Shown here: positions 28,733-35,537 of the stretch, piece by piece
Layout of the letters: the number at the start of each line of letters is the position of its first letter
Position numbering within the stretch: position 1 is the first letter of the stretch
Assembly (NCBI RefSeq): GCF_000192435.1
Contig: NZ_AEUD01000004.1
Coordinates: 186,001-250,000, forward strand
From: Gordonia neofelifaecis NRRL B-59395
Lineage (GTDB): Bacteria; Actinomycetota; Actinomycetes; Mycobacteriales; Mycobacteriaceae
Reading direction: 5' to 3'
Length of the DNA stretch: 64,000 bases
The notes under the pieces: generated by a model
Database searches by the model: none
The model's input: the letters and a program-made list of their open reading frames with translations, nothing else
What the model was told of the DNA's origin: nothing
Position numbers and translations under genes: made by a program

Positions 28733-30166
28733 GTGACTCGTCGAACGAAAATTGTCTGCACCCTCGGTCCTGCAACCAACACCCTCGAAGGCATCACCGA
28801 CCTCGTCGAGTGCGGCATGGATGTGGCGCGGCTGAACTTCAGCCACGGCGCCCACGCCGACCACCGCGGTGTCTACGACGCCGTCCGCGCCGCCAGCCTC
28901 GCCACGGGCAAGCCGGTCGGCATCCTGGCCGACCTCCAGGGCCCGAAGATCCGGCTCGGCAAGTTCGAGGACAACGGTCGTCCGAACGGCGCCGTCGACT
29001 GGAACGACGGCGAGCAGGTGCGGATCACCGTCGACGACGTCGTCGGTGATCACGACCGCGTGTCGACCACGTACGAGCACCTCGCACAGGATGCCGAAGC
29101 CGGCGACCGACTCCTGATCGACGACGGCAAGGTCGGCCTGGTGGTCGACGGCGTCGACGGCAACGACGTGATCTGTACCGTCACCGAGGGCGGCACCGTC
29201 AGCAACAACAAGGGCCTCTCGATGCCCGGCATGAAGATCTCGGTGCCCGCCCTCTCGGAGAAGGACATCGCCGATCTCGAGTTCGCGCTGGAGCTGGGGG
29301 TCGACCTCGTCGCCCTCTCCTTCGTCCGCAGCCCCGCGGACATCGAACTCGTCCACGAGGTGATGGACCGCGTCGGTCGCCGTGTTCCGGTGGTCGCCAA
29401 GCTCGAGAAGCCCGAAGCCATCGAGAACCTCGAGGCCGTCGTCCTGGCGTTCGACGCGATCATGGTGGCCCGCGGCGACCTCGGCGTGGAGATGCCTCTC
29501 GAAGAGGTTCCGCTGGTCCAGAAGCGCGCCATCCAGATGGCGCGCGAGAACGCCAAGCCGGTGATCGTCGCGACGCAGATGCTCGACTCGATGATCGAGA
29601 ACTCGCGACCGACCCGCGCCGAGGCCTCCGACGTCGCCAACGCGGTGCTCGACGGTGCCGACGCGGTGATGCTGTCCGGTGAGACCTCGGTCGGCAAGTA
29701 CCCGCATGAGACCGTCCGCACCATGAGCCGCATCGTCTCCGCGGTGGAGCACGGCACCCGCGACGTGCCGCCGCTGACACATGTGCCGCGCACGCGCCGC
29801 GGCGTCGTCACCTACGCCGCCCGCGACATCGCCGAGCGCCTCAACGCCGCGGCGATCATCGCCTTCACCGAGTCCGGCGACACCGTGCGGCGGGTCGCGC
29901 GCCTGCACTCGCGCATGCCGCTGATCGCGTTCACCGCCACCGAGGCGACGCACAATCAGATGGCGGTGAGCTGGGGCGTCGAGTCGCACCTCGTCCCGCG
30001 GATGAAGAACACCGACGACATGATCGATCAGGTGGACGACGTGCTGACCGCGAACGGCCGTCTCAAGAAGGGCGACACTGTCGTCATCTGTGCGGGCGCT
30101 CCGGCGTCGGTGATCGGGTCGACGAACTTCGTGCACGTCCACCGCATCGGTGAACAGGACCACTGA
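28733..30166 (+). CDS. pyk: Pyruvate kinase
   Basis: 477 residues. The N-terminal TRRTKIVCTLGPAT, the beta-barrel B domain, the catalytic VAKLEKPEAIEN lysine/glutamate region and MVARGDLGVEMPLEEVP metal-binding block are all present. An allosteric C-terminal domain follows (ESGDTVRRVARLHSRMPLIAF as FTESGDT onwards). It makes ATP and pyruvate from phosphoenolpyruvate. Start codon is a GTG right after a -10-like TAGCCT, suggesting a leaderless mRNA. A hairpin at 30193-30226 follows the stop. Confidence 0.97.
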   Translation: MTRRTKIVCTLGPATNTLEGITDLVECGMDVARLNFSHGAHADHRGVYDAVRAASLATGKPVGILADLQGPKIRLGKFEDNGRPNGAVDWNDGEQVRITVDDVVGDHDRVSTTYEHLAQDAEAGDRLLIDDGKVGLVVDGVDGNDVICTVTEGGTVSNNKGLSMPGMKISVPALSEKDIADLEFALELGVDLVALSFVRSPADIELVHEVMDRVGRRVPVVAKLEKPEAIENLEAVVLAFDAIMVARGDLGVEMPLEEVPLVQKRAIQMARENAKPVIVATQMLDSMIENSRPTRAEASDVANAVLDGADAVMLSGETSVGKYPHETVRTMSRIVSAVEHGTRDVPPLTHVPRTRRGVVTYAARDIAERLNAAAIIAFTESGDTVRRVARLHSRMPLIAFTATEATHNQMAVSWGVESHLVPRMKNTDDMIDQVDDVLTANGRLKKGDTVVICAGAPASVIGSTNFVHVHRIGEQDH

Positions 30167-30192
30167 TCCGGCCGACTCACCGGACTCGAGTG

Positions 30193-30226
30193 CAGCGGTG
30201 CGGTCGGACGACCGCCCGCACCGCTG
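30193..30226 (+). terminator. Hairpin terminator after pyk
   Basis: Perfect 11-base stem (CAGCGGTGCGG at 30193-30203 with its complement at 30216-30226) around a 12-base loop, 27 bases after the pyk stop and immediately before the tesB promoter. Confidence 0.65.
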
Positions 30227-30229
30227 ACA

Positions 30230-30235
30230 TAGGGT
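30230..30235 (+). promoter_or_regulatory. -10 element of a probable leaderless tesB transcript
   Basis: TAGGGT ends 6 bases before the ATG at 30242; same geometry as at lgt, pyk and polA. Confidence 0.5.
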
Positions 30236-30241
30236 TGGGGC

Positions 30242-31141
30242 ATGACTGACGGCAACTCCGACGACGTGGCGACCACATCCGCCGATCTGGCCAAGCTCAT
30301 CGAGCTGCTGGACCTGGAGCAAGTCGACGACGACCTGTTCATCGGGCACCACCCGGATCAGGTGATGGCCCGCACGTTCGGCGGCCAGCTCCTCGGCCAG
30401 GGAGTGATTGCGGCCGGCCGGACCATCACGAAGGGGCAGCCTCCGGTCCACGCGCTGCACGCGCACTTCATCCGGGGTGGCGACGTCGGCAAGCCGCTCG
30501 AGTATCACGTCGACCGTTACCGCGACGGCCGTGCGTTCGCCAACCGTCAGGTGACCGTCAAGCAGGACGGCGAGGTCGTGTTCACGATGCTCGTCGCGTT
30601 CCAGGACAATTCGGCGGGCCTCGAGCATGCGGTGGAGATCCCCGAGGTGCCGTATCCCGAGGAACTGCCGCCCCTGGACGAGCACTTCAAGGGCTATGAG
30701 GACAAGATCGAGGCCTTCGTCAACGCCCTGCACCCCGTCGACATCCGGTTCGCGAACGACCCGACGTGGGTGATGAAGGAGACCGGGGAGAAGCTGAATC
30801 ACAACCGGGCGTGGATGAAAGCCGATGGAGTCCTGCCCGACGATCCGTTGATGCACGTGGCGGCGATGGCGTACTCGTCGGACACCACCGTCCTGGACTC
30901 GATCATCACGACGCACGGACTGTCGTGGGGCTTCGACCGATTGTTCGCGGCCACCGTCAACCACTCGATGTGGTTCCATCGCGAGTTCCGGTTCGACGAC
31001 TGGATGCTGTACTCGACCGAGTCGCCGGTCGCCGCGGGTTCGCGGGGGATCGGTTCGGGCCGCTTCTTCAAGCGGGACGGGACACTGGCGACGTCGGTCG
31101 TGCAGGAAGCCCTGATCAAGTACTTCCCGCCGCGGGGCTGA
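30242..31141 (+). CDS. tesB: Acyl-CoA thioesterase II
   Basis: 299 residues with the double hot-dog fold of TesB. The first half has ARTFGGQLLGQGVIAAGRT and HALHAHFIRGGD. The second half has the catalytic trio: Asp in YSSDTTVLDS, Ser in NHSMWFHREF and Gln in VVQEAL. It releases free fatty acids from acyl-CoA in the cytosol. Position after pyruvate kinase is the same as in mycobacteria (tesB1). A leaderless start is likely. Confidence 0.94.
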   Translation: MTDGNSDDVATTSADLAKLIELLDLEQVDDDLFIGHHPDQVMARTFGGQLLGQGVIAAGRTITKGQPPVHALHAHFIRGGDVGKPLEYHVDRYRDGRAFANRQVTVKQDGEVVFTMLVAFQDNSAGLEHAVEIPEVPYPEELPPLDEHFKGYEDKIEAFVNALHPVDIRFANDPTWVMKETGEKLNHNRAWMKADGVLPDDPLMHVAAMAYSSDTTVLDSIITTHGLSWGFDRLFAATVNHSMWFHREFRFDDWMLYSTESPVAAGSRGIGSGRFFKRDGTLATSVVQEALIKYFPPRG

Positions 31142-31151
31142 GACGGACGCG

Positions 31152-31646
31152 ATGACCGAGAGCTTCGACGCACCGACGGCCGAGACAGGGGCGGCTCCGG
31201 CTCCGGAACTGCGGTTCTTTCTTCCCCAAGGTCCGGCCCTGCCGCCCAAGCGGTGGCAACGGAAGTGGAAGATCGCCATCCGGGTCGGCAGTGCGCTGGC
31301 CGGGGTCGCGCTCGTCGCGGTGGCCGCTGTCGCGGTCTTCCAGGGTGTCGTCGCGACGTCCCGCTTCACCGCAGGCGCCGCGATCGAGGTCGACTGCGCG
31401 AGCCGGTCCAAGCCGTTCGCTCCCGACGTCGGCTTCGGCGCGCCCGTCACGATCATGGACGCCCAGTCGGGTGAGGTCTACGGCCGGTCGACCATGAACA
31501 AGTTCCGGGCGCTCCCGAGCGGCATCTGCCTGGCGGGCTTCGAGATCGACGACGTTCCCGTCGGCAAGCTCTACGCGGTGACGATCGGCAGCTACCGGAC
31601 GCTTGCCTCAGAGGACGCGCTCGCCGGAGACGCACTGCTGTCGTAG
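31152..31646 (+). CDS. Single-pass membrane protein of unknown function
   Basis: 164 residues: a Pro/Ala-rich cytoplasmic N-terminus of about 40 residues, a basic stop (KRWQRKWK), one hydrophobic helix at about 45-66, and a roughly 95-residue outer domain with two cysteines (VDCASRS and SGICLAGF), which could form a disulfide. I do not recognise the family. It begins 10 bases after the tesB stop in the same direction, so it is likely co-transcribed. Ends in front of the large hairpin at 31680. Confidence 0.65.
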   Translation: MTESFDAPTAETGAAPAPELRFFLPQGPALPPKRWQRKWKIAIRVGSALAGVALVAVAAVAVFQGVVATSRFTAGAAIEVDCASRSKPFAPDVGFGAPVTIMDAQSGEVYGRSTMNKFRALPSGICLAGFEIDDVPVGKLYAVTIGSYRTLASEDALAGDALLS

Positions 31647-31679
31647 GAGTGCAGGGGCCTGCTGAACCGGTCTGTTCGA

Positions 31680-31730
31680 GTCAGCAGTGTTCGGTGTGAC
31701 CACCAGATGGTCACACCGAACACTGCTGAC
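31680..31730. terminator. Large perfect inverted repeat between convergent genes
   Basis: 23-base arms (31680-31702 and 31708-31730) match without a mismatch around a 5-base loop. It lies between the convergent membrane-protein and cutC genes and probably terminates both. The stem is longer than needed for a terminator and there is no T tract. Confidence 0.65.
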
Positions 31731-31756
31731 GTCGTTTGCAGGTCGCGACTGCGTGA

Positions 31757-32506
31757 TCAGCGCGGCCGCAAGGCCGAGGCGGCAGCGGCGACGAGGTCGG
31801 GGTCCGTCGTCTCCAGCTCCGACGCGCTGCCGCCGCCGGGACCGGCAGAACCCGGATCGGGCACTGACCGCTTCGCCGAGAGATGCACCGCGTCGACGCC
31901 GGCGGCCATCAATCGGGGGATCGAGGCGACGTCGACGCCGCCGCCGGCCATCACCTGCACTCCGGTGTTCGCGGCCACGAGCGCGCCGAGGACCGCGATT
32001 CCGTCGCCCGCCTTGGCGGCGCCGCCCGATGTCAGCACGCGGTCGACGCCGAGGCCGCCCAGGAGCGTGATCGCCGCGACCGGATCGGAGGCGGCATCGA
32101 TCGCTCGATGAAACGTCACCTCGATGCGTCGGTCGACCGCCCGGCCCGCGGAACGCGCAGCCTCCACCAGCCGAGTCGTGGCTTCGGAGTCGACCGAACC
32201 GTCGGCTGTCAGCGCGCCGACGACCACACCGGCGGCGCCCGCTCGGACGGCCGCCTCGACATCGGCGACCAGCACGTCCACTTCGGCTTCCGAGTAGACG
32301 AATCCACCCGGACGTGTCCGGATCAGCGCGTGCACGTCGATCCCGACCGCGCAGACGGCGGCGAGCAGGCCGGCGGACGGCGTGAGTCCGCCGGTCGCCC
32401 CGAGCGCGGCGCAGAGTTCGACGCGGTCCGCGCCGCCGTGGCGAGCCACGACCGCGCCCGCCGGGTCTTGCACGGCGATCTCCAGTGCGGCCGCCACTGC
32501 GGTCAT
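31757..32506 (-). CDS. cutC: CutC family protein
   Basis: 249 residues, TIM barrel. Signature blocks are ADRVELCAALGATGGLTPS near residue 30, MIRP-equivalent ALIRTRPGGFVYS, VTFHRAIDAASDP and RVLTSGGAAKAGDG. CutC was named for copper homeostasis in E. coli, but its biochemical activity is unsettled and the copper role is disputed. The ATG at 32506 overlaps the stop of the secreted hydrolase gene (ATGA), so the two are coupled. Confidence 0.88.
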   Translation of the reverse strand: MTAVAAALEIAVQDPAGAVVARHGGADRVELCAALGATGGLTPSAGLLAAVCAVGIDVHALIRTRPGGFVYSEAEVDVLVADVEAAVRAGAAGVVVGALTADGSVDSEATTRLVEAARSAGRAVDRRIEVTFHRAIDAASDPVAAITLLGGLGVDRVLTSGGAAKAGDGIAVLGALVAANTGVQVMAGGGVDVASIPRLMAAGVDAVHLSAKRSVPDPGSAGPGGGSASELETTDPDLVAAAASALRPR

Positions 32507-34548
32507 CGGAGCGGCCGGGACAGCGGGACGTTGACCCAGCTCGGTGCGGACGGATCGATCTCGACGTACTGCGGTCGCAGCTCCGACGACCACAGACCCG
32601 GTCCGAGCGGCAGTGACTTCGGGAAGTTCAGCGAGTAGATGTCGACCCGGAGCCGGTCGCCCGGACGGAGCGCCGCCTGCGTCGCGGACATCGGGATGTC
32701 GACGTCGAGGATCTGCCCCGGACGTACCTTGCTGTAGTGATCCAGCGACAGGTAGAGCACGGGATCGGTCAGGTCGCCGTTCGGCGCGTAGCCGCTCTTG
32801 CTCTTGTCGACCGCTCGCAGGGAGACCATCAGCTGTCCCATCGACACGATGCGCGACCGCCCGTCGGGGGAGACGACGTTGACCGTGGCGTGCCAGTATC
32901 CGTCGGTCGCGTTCAGCCGCTGGCGTAGATGAACCACGGGTGTGCCGCTGATCCGGGTGAGTGTCGTGGCGGGTTTGCCGGTGAAGGTCTGCGCCGCGGT
33001 CTCCGACAGGCGGGTGTCGTTGCCGCAGAAGTCGAACAGTGCGGTGACACCGGCCGCAGCCTGCGCGGAGTCACGGTCGCACAGGGTCGACAGTCCGGGC
33101 TTCACCTCTCGTGTGGCCCGCTGGGCGGGCTCGGTCGAGCTCAGCGAGCCGTCGCCGGCCACCGGGGTGTTCACCGAATGTGAGGCGGCGCCGCTCAGAT
33201 ACTGACGCTGATACGAGTAGCCGGGGAGCGGGAACGACGGCCCCTGCAGGAAGTTGCCGGTGGGCTCGCTGGCGAGGGTGGCTTGCGAGTAACGATCGAT
33301 GCCGTTGTCGATTCCCTTGAGCCACTTGTCGTACCAGGCGCGTGCGAGCACGTCGATGCGCGGCGGGTGGCCCGGTCGGCCGAAATCGGAACTCGACGTC
33401 ACGTGATAGCCGTCGTCCATGATCAACTTCTTCTGCGCGTTCGGCAGCTGTTTGAGCCCGGTGAGCATCCGCGATTCGGAGTTGGTGAAGAGATCGTTCC
33501 ATCCGCCGATGGTGAACGTCGGGGTCTGGATCCGGCCGACGTCCGTGTACAGCGAGTCCCGGCGGGAGGTGCCCGCGGTCACCAGATCACGAGTCCGCGG
33601 ACTCAGATCCTTGGTGTCCTTGGTGACCAGTGCGTCGACGAGGAGGTCGAAGTAGGTGAGCGGGTCCTTGACCCGGTCGGCGAGCCACTTCCAGTCGAAG
33701 GTGCCGTTCAGAATCGATGCAAGATTCGGAATCATCTTGGTCCCGTTGACGATTGCGAGCCAGAAGCTGAGGAATCCGACACCCAGTCCGCCGCCCGGCG
33801 CGATGATGTCGCGGACCAGATCGGCGCCGGGCACGACGGGGAAGATCGCCCCGAGCTTGCCCGGGTCGTCGGCCGCGGCCTGCACCTGATTGATGCCCGA
33901 GTACGAGACGCCGGCCATACCGGTCTTGCCGTTCGACCACCGCTGCTTGGACGCCCAGTCGACGACTTCGACGGTGTCCTTACGCTCACGATCACCGAAC
34001 ACCTGCCAGGTGCCCTGCGAGAACCCGGTGCCGCGCACGTCGACGACCAGCATGTTGTAGCCGCTCTTGATGAGCTTCGGGTCGTACGCGAACGTCTGGA
34101 TCAGGCCGCCGCGCAGTGCCCCGACCAATTCGTTGTAGCCGGAGAGCACGGTGCCCTGCAGGTTGATGCCGTTCAGCAGGTCGATCAACTGCGGCGCGAG
34201 GACGGGGTAGTTCATCACCTCGGACGCCAGCGCCGACACCATCTTCGTGTACGGCGTCATGTTGATGATCGTCGGGAGCTTCTCGCTCACCGGCTTGCCG
34301 GACCGATCGGTCGGCCGGATCAGATTGCCGCGCAACATCGTTCCGTCAGACATCCGGATCGGAACGTCCGGCGTCACCTGATAGCCCGAGTATTTCTGTC
34401 TGCCGTCCTGGGTCCGGGTCCACTGAACGCCGAGCGTGCCGAACACAGCGGCGTCAGCGCGCGCCGGGTTGATCGGCACGGCGATCAGCGGCACCGCGAC
34501 GAGTACGGCGATCAGCGCGGGCAGCGCGCGACGGAATGACGATTTCAC
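32503..34548 (-). CDS. Secreted X-Pro dipeptidyl-peptidase (S15)/CocE-NonD family alpha/beta hydrolase
   Basis: 681 residues. An N-terminal signal peptide (RR near residue 6, hydrophobic stretch 10-27, then PARADA) indicates export. The nucleophile lies in GVSYSGI (Ser215), followed by the acid region in GGWNDLF and the histidine in DGYHVTSS. A C-terminal jelly-roll domain (about 450-681) is typical of PepX/CocE proteins. Such enzymes cleave proline peptides, esters or acylated antibiotics; the substrate here is unknown. It is followed by cutC in one operon. A 21-base palindrome lies 65-85 bases upstream of the start. Confidence 0.85.
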   Translation of the reverse strand: MKSSFRRALPALIAVLVAVPLIAVPINPARADAAVFGTLGVQWTRTQDGRQKYSGYQVTPDVPIRMSDGTMLRGNLIRPTDRSGKPVSEKLPTIINMTPYTKMVSALASEVMNYPVLAPQLIDLLNGINLQGTVLSGYNELVGALRGGLIQTFAYDPKLIKSGYNMLVVDVRGTGFSQGTWQVFGDRERKDTVEVVDWASKQRWSNGKTGMAGVSYSGINQVQAAADDPGKLGAIFPVVPGADLVRDIIAPGGGLGVGFLSFWLAIVNGTKMIPNLASILNGTFDWKWLADRVKDPLTYFDLLVDALVTKDTKDLSPRTRDLVTAGTSRRDSLYTDVGRIQTPTFTIGGWNDLFTNSESRMLTGLKQLPNAQKKLIMDDGYHVTSSSDFGRPGHPPRIDVLARAWYDKWLKGIDNGIDRYSQATLASEPTGNFLQGPSFPLPGYSYQRQYLSGAASHSVNTPVAGDGSLSSTEPAQRATREVKPGLSTLCDRDSAQAAAGVTALFDFCGNDTRLSETAAQTFTGKPATTLTRISGTPVVHLRQRLNATDGYWHATVNVVSPDGRSRIVSMGQLMVSLRAVDKSKSGYAPNGDLTDPVLYLSLDHYSKVRPGQILDVDIPMSATQAALRPGDRLRVDIYSLNFPKSLPLGPGLWSSELRPQYVEIDPSAPSWVNVPLSRPLR

Positions 34549-34612
34549 GATGTTGGATTCCTCCCCGACAGCAGAATCTGCAGAGTCGCGTCGATTACGC
34601 CGTCACACTCCT

Positions 34613-34633
34613 GTGACCTGACTCTCAGGTAAC
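34613..34633 (-). promoter_or_regulatory. Palindromic operator candidate upstream of the S15 hydrolase gene
   Basis: GTTACCTGA and its mirror flank a GAG centre (8 of 9 arm positions match, minus strand). It is the size of a TetR-type operator and lies 65-85 bases before the gene start. Confidence 0.4.
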
Positions 34634-34747
34634 AATAAGGCTGAGGTCCGCGAAAGGGAAGACTCGGGTGTGACGACGGCGCCGGTGAGGGGTGGCTGCG
34701 CGCGGTGCCGGATCCGTTGAGTACACTGTCAACTCGCACCACCACCG

Positions 34748-34829
34748 GCCCCGGTGGCGAAATTGGCAGACGCGCCGCACTCAAAATGCGGTCTCTAACG
34801 AGGTGCCGGTTCGAGTCCGGCCCGGGGCA
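34748..34829 (+). tRNA. tRNA-Leu (anticodon CAA)
   Basis: GCCCCGG at the 5' end pairs with CCGGGGC at 34822-34828, followed by discriminator A. The D arm is GGCGAAATTGGCAGACGC, the anticodon stem CCGCA/TGCGG holds loop CTCAAAA (anticodon CAA), a class II variable arm follows, and the T arm carries GGTTCGAGTCC. The 3' CCA is not encoded. A -10-like TACACT at 34722-34727 is its likely promoter. Confidence 0.95.
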
Positions 34830-34892
34830 CACCGGGAGTTCTGCCTGCGGGACTTCCAAGCGGAGCCGCCGCCAGCGATGGGAGCCGAATCG

Positions 34893-35501
34893 ATGAACGA
34901 CCCAGGCAAGCCGGCCTCACCGGCGAGCAGAGTCGTTGTCGCGGAAGACGATTCGCTGATCCGGATGGACCTGATCGAGATGCTGCGCGATGAGGGCTAC
35001 GACGTCGTCGGCGAAGCGCCGAACGGGCAGGTGGCCGTCGATCTGGCAGAACAGTTGCACCCCGATCTGGTGATCATGGACGTCAAGATGCCCGTGCGCG
35101 ACGGAATCGACGCCGCCAGTGAGATCGCCCGCAAGCGGATCGCACCGGTCGTGATGCTGACCGCCTTCAGTCAGCGCGAGTTCGTCGAGCGGGCCCGCGA
35201 CGCCGGTGCTATGGCGTATCTCGTGAAGCCGTTCACGCAGGCCGACCTGGTTCCCGCCATCGAAGTGGCGCTGAGCCGGTACCGCGAACTGAAGGTGCTC
35301 GAGGCGGAGATCGCCGACATGTCGGGCAGGTTCGAGGCCCGCAAACTGATCGAGCGCGCCAAGGGTCTCCTGATGGAGAAGCAGGGCATGACCGAGCCGG
35401 AGGCGTTCCGCTGGATCCAGCGCAACGCGATGGACAAGCGCGCCACCATGAAGGCCGTCGCCGAGATCGTCGTCGACACGCTGGAGGACAAGCCCGAGTA
35501 G
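34893..35501 (+). CDS. pdtaR: ANTAR-domain response regulator PdtaR
   Basis: 202 residues from the ATG at 34893 (GGGAG 8 bases upstream). A receiver domain spans about 12-128 with the acidic pair in VVAEDD, phospho-acceptor Asp63 in IMDVKMP, and the LVKPF lysine. A C-terminal ANTAR RNA-binding domain follows (about 140-195, RKLIERAKGLLMEKQGMTEPEAFRWIQRNAM). When phosphorylated such proteins bind paired hairpins in mRNA leaders and prevent termination. Neighbourhood with polA and rpsA matches Rv1626. The cognate kinase PdtaS is not in this window. Confidence 0.93.
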   Translation: MNDPGKPASPASRVVVAEDDSLIRMDLIEMLRDEGYDVVGEAPNGQVAVDLAEQLHPDLVIMDVKMPVRDGIDAASEIARKRIAPVVMLTAFSQREFVERARDAGAMAYLVKPFTQADLVPAIEVALSRYRELKVLEAEIADMSGRFEARKLIERAKGLLMEKQGMTEPEAFRWIQRNAMDKRATMKAVAEIVVDTLEDKPE

Positions 35502-35524
35502 CCGAGGCTGTCGGACCCACACCC

Positions 35525-35530
35525 TAGACT
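35525..35530 (+). promoter_or_regulatory. -10 element of a probable leaderless polA transcript
   Basis: TAGACT ends 7 bases before the GTG at 35538; no ribosome site is visible before that codon. Confidence 0.6.
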
Positions 35531-35537
35531 CGTCAGC

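Noticed and set aside
28310-31456. A 1048-codon open frame on the minus strand over lgt, pyk and tesB
   Set aside because: The opposite strand carries well-conserved, complete genes; the long frame is a by-product of GC-rich third positions and its translation is Arg/His/Gly-rich without any recognisable domain.
34748-34832. Integration site (att) at the tRNA-Leu gene
   Set aside because: No integrase gene or repeated 3' tRNA segment is found nearby.
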